Shown here: in pieces, positions 51,397 to 59,906 of the stretch | How the letters are laid out: each line of letters begins with the position of its first letter | Numbering within the stretch: position 1 is the first letter of the stretch | Source of the DNA: Tamilnaduibacter salinus | GTDB lineage: Bacteria; Pseudomonadota; Gammaproteobacteria; Pseudomonadales; Oleiphilaceae | Direction: 5' to 3' | Assembly: GCF_003096655.1 (NCBI RefSeq) | Contig: NZ_QEKQ01000007.1 | Span: 180,291-244,290, forward strand | Length of the DNA stretch: 64,000 bases | Made by a program: the position numbers and the translations under genes | The notes under the pieces: generated by a model | The model's database searches: none | Seen by the model: the letters and a program-made list of their open reading frames with translations, nothing else | What the model was told of the DNA's origin: nothing

Positions 51397-53382
51397 TCAG
51401 TTACCGCCGCCGCCTCCACTGTTGCCACCACCAAGCGTGGCGAGTTGTTGCGTCAGAAACTGCTGCGTGCTGTTGAACTGCGAGATCCGGGCATCCGCCG
51501 CCGAGAACTGACTCACCAGGCGTTCGCGGTATGACTGGATGCGATCATTCAGCTGCTGCTGCTCGTCCGAGATGTTTTCCAACTCGCGATTCAGCGAGTC
51601 CGTCTTGGTACGCAGGGCACCGTCGAGACCGACGATATTGGAAATCGTATCGACCGTCCGTTCACTCACCCCTTCAATGAACTGGATGGACCCACGACTC
51701 CCTGTGCTACCGCCCGTGATACGGACCTGAAGGCCGCCGGCCTCACCCGCATCGCCGTCCAGGAACAGGACCTGCCCGTCCCCCTGCGCCGTTCGACCGT
51801 TGATGGTCCCGGCCACATCCTGACCGGCCGTACCAGACTGCGTTGACAGCCCCAGATCCGCTGCCGTATTGGTGTCCACCGACGTGATACTGACATTCGA
51901 ATCACTGCCAAACGCCGTCGAATTGAACTGCAGTGCCCCGGAACCATCAACGGAGACCGACACCGCCTTGTCCGCCGACGACAGCGCCGAGCTGCCATTC
52001 AGCTGGGACTGGATCTCACTCGCCAACTCGTCACGGGTATAGCTGCCGGCCGTCAACTGAATACTCGCGGTCGTATCGCCATCCACCTGAAAGGTCAGTT
52101 CGTCGTTGTCCGCGTCGACCGTCACGCTCGCGGGCGTCGTACTACTCGCCAGGAACCCACCCTGCTCCGCCGTCTGGGTGAGGTTAATGTCGTACTCGCC
52201 CGGCTGGGTATCGGTGCCACTGCGCACGAATTCCACCTGGGAATCCGTAGTCCGGCCCTGTTCGGCAAAGAGGGCCGTCACGTCGTCGGGGTTGGCCTTG
52301 AGCTGTTCCTGAAATTTCTGAGCATCAAAATTCAGCTGGCCCGTCTGAAAATTCGTCGTAATGCCCACGTCCGCCAGGCTGCGCACGTTCGCGTCTTCCA
52401 GCCCCGGCACGACCGATGTCAGTTGGCGACTGAGCTGATTCTCAATGTTGCGGACGGTGGAATCGCCGGTCAGAAGACTCCCCCCGGCCTCCGGGCTGAA
52501 GGATGTCAGTTCACTGATGGTGCTTTTCAGCGTGTTGAACTTGTCGACAAACGCCTGGACCTTGTCCGCAACAGCCTGCGTATCCTGACTCACCTCGACT
52601 TGAGACTGACCCGTGTCGTTCAGCGTAAACGACAGGCCATCCACCACCCCTTCGACGGTATTCGTCGAGCGGGTGACTTCGATGCCATTGACCGACATCT
52701 TCGCGTCTTTGGCCGTGACGGTTTCTTCAAGATTCTGGGTCGTGTCGTTGAACGCGAACCGGGACAGACCACTGGCATCGGTGTTGTTGCCATCGCCGGT
52801 ATCCGTAACGGAGATCTTCGCCGCGTTGGCCGTCCCCGTGTCGTCCGAGGACATGACGAGTCGGTAGCCATCGCCAGTGTCAATCACCCCAGCAGACACC
52901 CCGGCGTCCGCATCATTGATCGCATTCGCAATGCCCTGCAGCGTGTTGTTGCTGCTGTCGATCGTGACGTTGGTTGTCTTGTCACCAACGGAGATGTTCA
53001 GCGTCCCCTGCCCCAGAGTCGTGGAATCCCGGTCCACGAAAGAGCCCGACGCCAGTGATTGTCCGGAGGCAAGCTGAGTCACGTCGAGATTGTAATTGCC
53101 CCGGGACGCTTTCGCGCTGTCGACAGACACCTGAACATTGTCCCCGGAAGACGACGCGGAAAACGACTGGAGCGCATCCGGCGAGCCCAGCTGACGCATC
53201 GGCAGACGCACATCGGTCACGGCACTCCGAATCTTGCCGTAGGCCGAAATCAGCGCTTCCGTCCGCTTGGTTTCCTGGGTCAGTCGGGTTTCAACAGGCT
53301 TACGCTCTGCCGCAACCAGCTGATCCACCAGGTCCGAATTGAGAACACCGGACCCAACGCCCAGTGATGATATGCCTGCCAT
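51397..53382 (-). CDS. fliD: Flagellar hook-associated protein 2 (filament cap) FliD
   Basis: FliD caps the filament tip and guides flagellin assembly. The 661-residue protein has the N-terminal ISSLGVGSGVLNSDLVDQLVAAERKP, a long Ser/Thr/Asp-rich middle, and the C-terminal coiled-coil SLNRELENISDEQQQLNDRI. It ends in a Gly/Asn-rich tail. I start at ATG 53382 after GGAGGAAG; the longer frame to 53436 overlaps the promoter. A consensus sigma-28 promoter lies upstream. Confidence 0.93.
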   Translation of the reverse strand: MAGISSLGVGSGVLNSDLVDQLVAAERKPVETRLTQETKRTEALISAYGKIRSAVTDVRLPMRQLGSPDALQSFSASSSGDNVQVSVDSAKASRGNYNLDVTQLASGQSLASGSFVDRDSTTLGQGTLNISVGDKTTNVTIDSSNNTLQGIANAINDADAGVSAGVIDTGDGYRLVMSSDDTGTANAAKISVTDTGDGNNTDASGLSRFAFNDTTQNLEETVTAKDAKMSVNGIEVTRSTNTVEGVVDGLSFTLNDTGQSQVEVSQDTQAVADKVQAFVDKFNTLKSTISELTSFSPEAGGSLLTGDSTVRNIENQLSRQLTSVVPGLEDANVRSLADVGITTNFQTGQLNFDAQKFQEQLKANPDDVTALFAEQGRTTDSQVEFVRSGTDTQPGEYDINLTQTAEQGGFLASSTTPASVTVDADNDELTFQVDGDTTASIQLTAGSYTRDELASEIQSQLNGSSALSSADKAVSVSVDGSGALQFNSTAFGSDSNVSITSVDTNTAADLGLSTQSGTAGQDVAGTINGRTAQGDGQVLFLDGDAGEAGGLQVRITGGSTGSRGSIQFIEGVSERTVDTISNIVGLDGALRTKTDSLNRELENISDEQQQLNDRIQSYRERLVSQFSAADARISQFNSTQQFLTQQLATLGGGNSGGGGGN

Positions 53383-53426
53383 AATCACTTCCTCCCCAGG
53401 AGGACGATTGTTCTTTCTATGTCCGG

Positions 53427-53453
53427 TTATCGGCAAAAAGCGGCAAACCTTTG
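53427..53453 (-). promoter_or_regulatory. Sigma-28 (FliA) promoter of fliD
   Basis: On the minus strand CAAAGGTT (53446-53453), 11 bases, then GCCGATAA (53427-53434) fits the FliA consensus TAAAGTTT-N11-GCCGATAA with a perfect -10. The leader would be about 37 bases. Confidence 0.8.
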
Positions 53454-53550
53454 CCCCTTCCTCCGACAGTTTTGTAACAACGCGTTACTACCAGTCTAAC
53501 GCGAGCTGATTACTTTTTAACCATCAACGCCACTGAAAAAAGATCTTTTA

Positions 53551-53758
53551 GCCACGGAAAAACACAGAAAGCACGGACAAAAAGTAGCAAGAAGCAAGAA
53601 GCAAGAAGCAAGAAGCAAGAAGTGATCATCCTCAGGTTGCGGGATACACCCTCTTGTAACTTGCCACTTCGTTTTCGCCCGCAGGGCGCTTTCCGTGTTC
53701 TTCCGTGTCTTTCCGTGGCCACATCCTCTTTTCCACGTCATTCCGCGGTTTCCGCGGA
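53551..53758. repeat. Nested palindromic element, copy 11, with heptamer array
   Basis: CCACGGAA arm (53551-53578), then five exact AGCAAGA units (53586-53620), CGCCCGCAGGGCG (53677-53689), inverted CCACGGAA arm (53690-53720) and inverted CCGCGGAA arm (53730-53758). It lies in the 454-base gap between fliD and flaG, which otherwise holds the fliD promoter. Confidence 0.88.
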
Positions 53759-53764
53759 GAGAAC

Positions 53765-53800
53765 GAAAAACACCGCCGGCCCTCACGGGACACGGCGGTG
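53765..53800 (-). terminator. Rho-independent terminator of flaG
   Basis: On the minus strand CACCGCCG / CGGCGGTG (53771-53800) is followed by TTTTT. It separates flaG from fliD and so supports an independent fliD promoter. Confidence 0.88.
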
Positions 53801-53836
53801 CTGACGCCTATCACCAAAGCCGAACCGGCAAAACGA

Positions 53837-54280
53837 TCAGACTTTGATGTCCAACAACGTCAGCGGTTCATCCTGCTGCAAAGATTCTGCCAACCTCATC
53901 GCCAACTCATCCGGAATCTGCCGGACCACTTCGTCGGTTTCCTGGTCGATGACCTTCACAACGGTCTCGCCGGATTCCCGGTCCACTTCAAATTCCAGAT
54001 CGCGCTGCACAGTCTGAACAAAGTCGTTCAACTGCGTAACCGCTTCGTTCAGGGCCTCTTCCTGTTTCTCGTTCTTCTGATTGAGACGCTCGGCTTTGGA
54101 GGGCGCAGCCTCGGAAGACTGGGGAGAAACCGGCTGAGAGGTCGAACCGGCCGACGTGGCGGTTGGAGCAGAGGTCTTCTGACCTTCGGCTGTCAGAGGT
54201 GACGCATTGGCCCTAGCCGGAACCGGACCATTGTTCTGGACCAGCTTCAGATCCGGGCTGTTCAGGTTTACGTCAGACAT
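53837..54280 (-). CDS. flaG: Flagellar protein FlaG
   Basis: The 147-residue protein has a disordered Ser/Pro/Ala-rich N-terminal half and a conserved C-terminal FlaG domain (LEFEVDRESGETVVKVIDQE, then EVVRQIPDELAMRLA). FlaG affects filament length in several bacteria. It is downstream of the first flagellin gene with 80 bases between. Confidence 0.88.
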   Translation of the reverse strand: MSDVNLNSPDLKLVQNNGPVPARANASPLTAEGQKTSAPTATSAGSTSQPVSPQSSEAAPSKAERLNQKNEKQEEALNEAVTQLNDFVQTVQRDLEFEVDRESGETVVKVIDQETDEVVRQIPDELAMRLAESLQQDEPLTLLDIKV

Positions 54281-54310
54281 GACTCACCCCACTTATCTCA
54301 AACGGCGTTC

Positions 54311-54344
54311 AGCCGGCTCCCCTCGTTAAAGAGAGAAGCCGGCT
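54311..54344 (-). terminator. Hairpin after the first flagellin gene
   Basis: Perfect 8-bp palindromic arms AGCCGGCT (54311-54318 and 54337-54344) lie 17 bases past the stop. There is no T-run, so it may stabilise the abundant flagellin mRNA or attenuate read-through into flaG. Confidence 0.5.
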
Positions 54345-54360
54345 GTTACCGAAGGGTCCC

Positions 54361-55821
54361 TTACTGCAGGAGGGACAGTACCTGCTGCGGCTGGGCGTTT
54401 GCCTGCGCCAGAACCGAGATACCGGCCTGCTGCAGTACCTGAGACTTCTGGAGCTTCGCCGTTTCGGCGGCGAAGTCAGCATCCAGGATTCGGCTGTTGG
54501 CGGCGCTCAGGTTTTCTGAAGTAGTCGCCAGATTCGAAATGGTGGATTCGAACCGGTTCTGAGTAGCACCCAAAGTTCCTCGAAGCGAATTTACCGTATC
54601 TATAGCGCGGTCAATGTTCGTGATCGCATCATTTGCCCCGGCCACTGACGAAATATCGAGGTTTTTTACCGAATTGGATGTGTTGACTTCCTGAGTACCA
54701 GTGGTGAACCCCTGACCTTCAGTGCCAGCAGCAGCTTGAGTTGCGGTAATCGAAAAAGACTCATCACTATCAAGAGACACCGTGCCTGTGACTACAATAT
54801 CCATTGCACCCGAAGCATCGATATCACCGCTACCAAAAATATCCGAGGTAGCACCGGTGCCACCAAACTGTATGTTCCTGCCGTCCTCAGCAGTCAGAAC
54901 CAGTTCACTAGAATCATTGAGTGAGGCTTCAACACCGGTCTGATTACTAACAGTATTAATCGCGTCTCTCAGAGACCCACTGGTATCACCATTAGTTACC
55001 TCCGAAGTGGTAATGTCTACGCCATTGATCGTAAATTCACCTGGAGAAATACCCGAGGCCTCTGCACTAATAGCGCCCAAGTTAGTTTCAGTCGCGTTCG
55101 CTTCAGCTGTGACTCCTGTAGTGCCAGCTACTGAGTTGATGGCATTCGCGAAAGCGAGCGCTGACCCCGTATCACCGTCGGTTGACACGCCGTCTGACTC
55201 TGTACTGATGGTAGTGCCGTTTATTTCAAGATCAAGGCTCCCGTTACCAATATTACCAGCAGCTACACCGTCAGAAAGCGTTGAACCAGTAGAATCGAAA
55301 GTTGCGTTTGCACCCAAAGCACTGGATTGCGCATCGCCGATGGACACAGAAATTGTTTGATTAGCGTTCGCTCCAACCTGAAATTGCTCGCTTTCAAAAC
55401 TGCCATCCAAGATGTTTTGACCGTTGAACTGAGTAGTTGTAGCGATACGATCAATTTCCGACACTAATTGGTCGACCTCTTCCTGGAGAGAAGCTCGATC
55501 TGAAGCGGAGTTCGTACCGTTCGCTGCCTGCAGCGACAAATCACGAACGCGCTGCAGAGAGTTAACCGTCTCCTCGAGCGCGCCTTCAGCAGTTTGCGCA
55601 AGCGAAATACCATCATTAGCATTACGCTGCGCAACATTGAGACCAGAAATCTGTGACTGGAAGCGTGTGGAAATCGCCAGCCCCGCCGCATCGTCCTTGG
55701 CCGAATTAATCCGCAAACCTGAGGACAGCCGCTCAAGAGCCTGGTTCTGAAGATTGGACGAGCTATTCAGCTCATTCTGAGCACTCAAAGAAGCAACGTT
55801 TGTATTAATACCGAGAGCCAT
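54361..55821 (-). CDS. fliC: Flagellin (first copy)
   Basis: The 486-residue filament subunit has the conserved N-terminal D0/D1 ([38 protein letters not shown]) and C-terminal D1/D0 ([40 protein letters not shown]). The Thr/Ser/Asp-rich centre (about 165-390) is visibly lower in GC than its flanks, as for an exchangeable surface domain. GGAG precedes the ATG. A sigma-28-like -10 (ACCGATAA, 55843-55850 minus strand) lacks a matching -35. It is divergent from the second flagellin across a toxin-antitoxin array. Confidence 0.95.
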   Translation of the reverse strand: MALGINTNVASLSAQNELNSSSNLQNQALERLSSGLRINSAKDDAAGLAISTRFQSQISGLNVAQRNANDGISLAQTAEGALEETVNSLQRVRDLSLQAANGTNSASDRASLQEEVDQLVSEIDRIATTTQFNGQNILDGSFESEQFQVGANANQTISVSIGDAQSSALGANATFDSTGSTLSDGVAAGNIGNGSLDLEINGTTISTESDGVSTDGDTGSALAFANAINSVAGTTGVTAEANATETNLGAISAEASGISPGEFTINGVDITTSEVTNGDTSGSLRDAINTVSNQTGVEASLNDSSELVLTAEDGRNIQFGGTGATSDIFGSGDIDASGAMDIVVTGTVSLDSDESFSITATQAAAGTEGQGFTTGTQEVNTSNSVKNLDISSVAGANDAITNIDRAIDTVNSLRGTLGATQNRFESTISNLATTSENLSAANSRILDADFAAETAKLQKSQVLQQAGISVLAQANAQPQQVLSLLQ

Positions 55822-55987
55822 GATGCGTCTCCTTCATACCGTTTATCGGTGTTTTCGCTTGAAGGTCAGGCGCCCGGCTCTGGGAGCGGGTGCGCCGGCC
55901 TGTTACTCCGCTTAACGGCACCCGGTCCGGGACCTTTAAAAATTTTTCGGGGAAGTTGGTAACGGAATGTAAAGAGACATGTTCTTT

Positions 55988-56157
55988 GCCGCGGAAACCG
56001 CGGAAGAAAGAAGGTTTTAAGGCTTTAAAGTCGGAAAGTTTTAAAGCGGGCAGGCCTTGGGTGGGGGCGCGCCAACACTTTAAAACGTTCAGACTTTCAA
56101 ACGCTCAAACCGTTCTACCCCGCCCGAAGGGCGCTTTCCGCGTTCTTCCGCGGCAGC
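55988..56157. repeat. Nested palindromic element, copy 12 (array unit a)
   Basis: CCGCGGAA arm (55988-56006), TTAAGGCTTTAAAGTC-type arm (56013-56046), inverted TTTAAAACG arm (56080-56115), CGCCCGAAGGGCG (56121-56133) and inverted CCGCGGAA arm (56134-56155). A tail CTCAAAAAACCGGCAACGCC (56177-56196) follows and recurs after copy 14. Confidence 0.92.
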
Positions 56158-56209
56158 CAATCTCTACCTCTCCACCGCTCAAAAAACCGGCAACGCCCTG
56201 GCCCGACAT

Positions 56210-56518
56210 CTACTCGCGCGAACGCAGTCTCTGTAGAGATTTTTCCGGCTGTTGGCGCATATCGAGAACGCCAAGGACCACGACTTTTTCGTCATCCCAT
56301 TCATAGTAAATATTGAAGGGAAAACGCTTGGCGCGGAGGCAATGCGCTCCAAAATGAACGGGATGGATCCCCGCAAAAAAGGTGAGCCCTTCGATATCCG
56401 AAATCAGGCTATCGAAACAGTAGTCGCCCAACCCGCATTCCATTGACTCGTAGAAAGACACTGCCGCGTCCAGATCCCCAACAGCATCATCCAGCAGGAC
56501 GACTCGACGACTTTTCAA
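56210..56518 (-). CDS. RelE/ParE-family toxin
   Basis: The 102-residue protein has the RelE/ParE fold pattern VVLLDDAVGDLDAAVSFYES, a basic KRFPFNIYYEWDDEKVVVLGVL core, and a C-terminal R-rich helix. RelE members cleave mRNA on the ribosome and ParE members poison gyrase; sequence does not decide. It overlaps the antitoxin gene by 4 bases and follows it in the operon. Confidence 0.85.
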   Translation of the reverse strand: MKSRRVVLLDDAVGDLDAAVSFYESMECGLGDYCFDSLISDIEGLTFFAGIHPVHFGAHCLRAKRFPFNIYYEWDDEKVVVLGVLDMRQQPEKSLQRLRSRE

Positions 56519-56706
56519 CGCGCCCCCCGTGCCTTCAAAGCGGACAATTCCACCTCGCGATCTGACGACTCTTTCATGACCTGCCGACGCTGCTCAAGGA
56601 CGGCACCGTGCCAGGCAGGCGGTTCCGCAGATGCTTCCTCAAGGGAGTCCCAAAGCTGCTCCATGGCCTGCAATTTCTCAAGTGTTGTCATCGACTGAAT
56701 GTCCAT
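56515..56706 (-). CDS. Addiction-module antitoxin
   Basis: The 63-residue protein resembles the addiction-module component family paired with RelE-type toxins: LEKLQAMEQLWDSLEEA, then PPAWHGAVLEQRRQVM. I start at ATG 56706, with GAGG 5 bases upstream; a GTG at 56712 is possible. It precedes the toxin gene with an ATGA overlap. Confidence 0.82.
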   Translation of the reverse strand: MDIQSMTTLEKLQAMEQLWDSLEEASAEPPAWHGAVLEQRRQVMKESSDREVELSALKARGAR

Positions 56707-56840
56707 AGACACCTCATTCTCCAGAACCCGCTCAGTACCAATACCTTAACAGGATCGTGACACTCCAGCATGGGTCAGTCGGCGATTCTAGTGGCAAGGA
56801 GGATTGCGGGTCGCACCTGTAGGCAATGTCTCGGTTTTTT

Positions 56841-57030
56841 TTCGCCGCGGAATCCGCGGAAGGGCGCGGAAGAAAGAAGGTCTTAAGGCTTTAAAGTTTG
56901 AAAGTTTTAAAGCGGGCAGGCCTCGGGTGGGGCACGCCAACACTTTAAAACATTCAGACTTTCAAACGTTCAAACCGTTCTACCCCGCCCGCAGGGCGTT
57001 TCCGCGTTCTTCCGCGGTTTCCGCGGCGAA
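56841..57030. repeat. Nested palindromic element, copy 13 (array unit b)
   Basis: This is the clearest full copy, an imperfect palindrome 190 bases long. CCGCGGAA arm (56841-56871) pairs with 57000-57030, and TTAAGGCTTTAAAGTT arm (56880-56915) with 56940-56980. CGCCCGCAGGGCG is at 56987-56999. It sits between the divergent RelE-type and VapC-type modules. Confidence 0.93.
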
Positions 57031-57120
57031 TGGTCATTGCAGATCGGTCGCTCTTTGTCGCCGGACCGAAGACAGCATGCTAGACTAACTTAATCAAACT
57101 AACACGAACACGAGGATGGT

Positions 57121-57360
57121 ATGGAATCCGTCAATATGCATGAGGCCAAAACCCGCCTGTCGCAGCTGGTGGCGCGCGCCGCAAACGGTGAAGCGTTCAT
57201 TATTGCCAGGGCGGGAAAGCCGGTTGTCCGGGTAACGGCCATTGACGCGCCCGAGACAAAAGCGCAGAAGCGGCTCGGTTTCCTGGCCGGTGAATTCAAC
57301 GTCCCGGACGATTTCGATCGCATGGGGCAGGAGGAAATCACACACATGTTCGGTGGCTGA
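57121..57360 (+). CDS. Phd-family antitoxin
   Basis: The 79-residue protein is a canonical Phd antitoxin: MESVNMHEAKTRLSQLVARA and GEAFIIARAGKPVVRVTAI, then the toxin-binding tail LAGEFNVPDDFDRM. GAGGATGGT precedes the ATG. The toxin start lies 1 base after the stop. Confidence 0.9.
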   Translation: MESVNMHEAKTRLSQLVARAANGEAFIIARAGKPVVRVTAIDAPETKAQKRLGFLAGEFNVPDDFDRMGQEEITHMFGG

Positions 57361-57361
57361 T

Positions 57362-57748
57362 GTGAATCTGCTGCTGGACACGCACATTCTGCTTTGGGCG
57401 GCCATGACGCCCCACAAATTGTCATCGGCGGCACGCACGCTCATCAGTGATGGCGATAGCACGCTGCACTTCAGTGCCGCCAGTCTGTGGGAAGTGGTGA
57501 TCAAGAACGGGCTTGGTCGGCCGGACTTCCGGGTTGAGCCCCATTTGCTGAGGCGGGGTCTTCTGGACAACGGCTATCAGGAATTGCCCATCTCGTCCGC
57601 GCACACGCTGGCCGTTGGCCACCTCCCGGAGATTCACAAAGACCCTTTTGATCGCCTACTCATCGCCCAGGCCGAGTCGGAAGGCTTTCTGCTATTGACC
57701 GCCGACGACCTGGTGGCACGCTACCCCGGACCGATACGTCGGATCTGA
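57362..57748 (+). CDS. VapC-type PIN-domain toxin
   Basis: The 128-residue PIN ribonuclease has NLLLDTHILLWA (first Asp), SAASLWEVVIKNGLG (Glu), KDPFDRLLIAQAESEG (Asp) and LLTADDLVARYPG (last Asp). A GTG start at 57362 gives the family N-terminus; in-frame GTG 57353 is an alternative. It is the partner of the upstream Phd antitoxin. Confidence 0.88.
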   Translation: MNLLLDTHILLWAAMTPHKLSSAARTLISDGDSTLHFSAASLWEVVIKNGLGRPDFRVEPHLLRRGLLDNGYQELPISSAHTLAVGHLPEIHKDPFDRLLIAQAESEGFLLLTADDLVARYPGPIRRI

Positions 57749-57763
57749 CGTTGTTTCGCTGCG

Positions 57764-58200
57764 GAAGGATGCGGCAATAATGAAGGTCTTAAGGTTTGAA
57801 CGTTTCAAGGTCGGAAGGCATCACCTGTCGTCGATGTGTTCAGGTTCGTAGTCTCTCGGCAGGGTGACCGCTGGGTTCGCCGCGGAATCCGCGGAAGGAC
57901 GCGGAAGAACGAAGGCTTTACAGTCTGAACGTTTTAAAGTGATGGCGCGCCCCACCGGAGATCTGCCCGCTTTAAAACATTCAGACTTTCAAACGTTCAA
58001 ACCTTTCTACCCCGCCCGCAGGGCGTTTCCGCGTTCTTCCGCGGTTTCCGCGGCGAATTTTCAGTGTTATTCCGTGGGTTCTGTGGCAACTACTCCCTAC
58101 CACTCCGCCGCTCAAAAAACCGGCAACGCCCTGCCACCCCACCGCCAGAAACCCGGCAACGCCAGTCTTTCAAACCTTAAAACCTTCAAACTTTAAAACC
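57764..58200. repeat. Nested palindromic element, copy 14 (array unit c) and fragments
   Basis: A partial copy (57764-57835) precedes a full one (57875-58088): CCGCGGAA arm 57875-57905, TTTTAAAG arm 57910-57940, inverted arm 57971-58010, CGCCCGCAGGGCG 58013-58025, inverted CCGCGGAA arm 58026-58056. The tail CTCAAAAAACCGGCAACGCC (58111-58130) repeats that of copy 12, and CCCGGCAACGCC recurs at 58153. Confidence 0.9.
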
Positions 58201-58245
58201 CGATTCTCTCCAACTTTCAGCACCTTAAACGCGAATCTAAAATTC

Positions 58246-58260
58246 TGGCACACCCTTCGC
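58246..58260 (+). promoter_or_regulatory. Sigma-54 promoter of the second flagellin
   Basis: TGGCACACCCTTCGC has GG (58247-58248) and GC (58259-58260) with the required 10-base spacing and the TGGCAC -24 consensus. The leader is about 65 bases. It is nearly identical to the promoter at 61643. Confidence 0.82.
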
Positions 58261-58337
58261 TTCCCCGGCTACCAACAGAACCAAAGTCCAAATCCGTCGG
58301 CGGTCTCAGGCCGGCTTTCTGAGCAGGGGGAAACGAC

Positions 58338-59858
58338 ATGCCTCAGATCATCAACACCAACATCGCGTCGCTGAATGCGCAGCGCAACCTGGATCGGACC
58401 CAGGGCGATGCCAACACGGCTCTGGAGCGTCTGTCCTCCGGTCTGCGGATCAACTCCGCCAAGGACGATGCGGCGGGCCTGGCCATCTCAGAGCGGTTTA
58501 CGTCCCAGATTCAGGGTCTGAATCAGGCCGTTCGGAATGCGAACGACGGCATTTCGCTGGCGCAGACGGCGGAGGGTGCCCTTGGAGAAACCAGTAACAT
58601 TCTGCAGAGGATGCGGGAGCTGGCCGTTCAGGCGGCCAACGCAACAAACTCCGCCTCAGACCGACAAGCACTCCAGGCCGAGGTGAATCAGCTCAAGAAA
58701 GAAATGGAGCGGATTGCGACAACGACTGAGTTCAATGGCCTGAAACTGCTGGACGGCACCTTCCAGGCTGAGAAGTTTCAGGCTGGTGCCAATGAAAATC
58801 AGACCATAGCTGTCTCCGTTGGCGGAACACGAATTGATCAGATCGGCAACAACACCCTGACGACCGCCAACTCACAGGACAACGAAGGCACAGGCTCCGT
58901 AACAGCGCCCGCAACGAACTTGCCGTCGAACAACACGATCGCAACCCAGGATCTAACCATATCCAGCTCACTGGCGACCGAAACGCTGAACTTCTCCGCG
59001 GGAGCCACGGCCGAGGACATTGCCGCAGCCGTCAACAATGACGCCCAGTCCACCGGCGTGGAAGCGTCAGCACGGACCGAGGCCACATTGTCAGGCATCA
59101 CCGAAGCAGGCGTCGTTTCGCTGGAGTTGTCTTCAACCGGTAATACCGGCGACTTCTCAACAGTCTCCGCCAATATCACCGACACGAATGATCTCAGTCC
59201 GCTTGCAAGAGAGATCAATGCCGCATCGGGTCAGACGGGGATCACCGCAGAGGTGACCGCCGACGGTGAGATTACACTCACCCAGTCCACCGGCAAGGAC
59301 ATTGCCATTCAGAATTACACGTCGGATGGCGCCACGGGTGAGATTGAATTTGCCGGCAGCCAGGACACTGTCACTCCCGCCAACACAACGCTGGTGAGCG
59401 GCGGGGCGGACAGCGCTATTGCATCCGGCGAGATCACGCTGGACTCATCGAACAGCTTTACAGCAAGCTCTTCTGTCGCCAACACGGCTGGTAGCATTGT
59501 CGACGCAGCGCCAGGCGGTACGGCCGTCTCCTCGACGGAGGAGAACGTGGATGAGGTCGATATCAGCGACTTCGAGGCTGCCACCAAGTCGCTCGGCATT
59601 ATCGACAGCGCGCTGGAAGAGATCAGCAGCGTGAGAGCCGACCTGGGTGCGGCCCAGAACCGGCTGGAGTCGACCATCGCCAACCTGAGCACAACGTCGG
59701 AGAACCTCTCCGCCGCGCGCTCACGCATTCGCGATGCCGATTTCGCCCAGGAGTCGGCCGAGCTGGCCCGGACCCAGACTCTGCAACAGGCGGGCCTGTC
59801 GGTCCTGTCCCAGGCCAACGCCAGGCCCCAGCAGGTGTTGCAGTTGTTGCAAGGGTAA
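58338..59858 (+). CDS. Flagellin (second copy)
   Basis: The 506-residue filament subunit has [39 protein letters not shown] and the C-terminal ENLSAARSRIRDADFAQESA and LSVLSQANARPQQVLQL. Compared with the first flagellin, the terminal domains are close but the middle (about 170-420) is different and normal in GC. GGGGGAA lies upstream of the ATG. Sigma-54 control suggests FleQ/FlrC-type regulation, unlike the first copy. Confidence 0.95.
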   Translation: MPQIINTNIASLNAQRNLDRTQGDANTALERLSSGLRINSAKDDAAGLAISERFTSQIQGLNQAVRNANDGISLAQTAEGALGETSNILQRMRELAVQAANATNSASDRQALQAEVNQLKKEMERIATTTEFNGLKLLDGTFQAEKFQAGANENQTIAVSVGGTRIDQIGNNTLTTANSQDNEGTGSVTAPATNLPSNNTIATQDLTISSSLATETLNFSAGATAEDIAAAVNNDAQSTGVEASARTEATLSGITEAGVVSLELSSTGNTGDFSTVSANITDTNDLSPLAREINAASGQTGITAEVTADGEITLTQSTGKDIAIQNYTSDGATGEIEFAGSQDTVTPANTTLVSGGADSAIASGEITLDSSNSFTASSSVANTAGSIVDAAPGGTAVSSTEENVDEVDISDFEAATKSLGIIDSALEEISSVRADLGAAQNRLESTIANLSTTSENLSAARSRIRDADFAQESAELARTQTLQQAGLSVLSQANARPQQVLQLLQG

Positions 59859-59880
59859 TGGCGCAACGAAGAACGGATCA

Positions 59881-59906
59881 GGGGAGCTTTCGGGCTCCCC
59901 TTTTTT
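59881..59906 (+). terminator. Rho-independent terminator of the second flagellin
   Basis: GGGGAGC / GCTCCCC with a 6-base loop (59881-59900) is followed by six T. Confidence 0.9.

Noticed and set aside
53586..53620. CRISPR array
   Set aside because: The units are seven bases with no spacers, and no cas genes are present; other repeats are not regularly spaced.
55843..55850. Sigma-28 promoter for the first flagellin
   Set aside because: ACCGATAA is a good -10, but the expected -35 position reads CTGACCTT (3 of 8 matches) and the leader would be only about 15 bases.
55988..58133. Integron cassette array with attC sites
   Set aside because: The units lack the GTTRRRY / RYYYAAC core sites, no integrase gene is seen, and the same elements occur in many gaps without cassettes.
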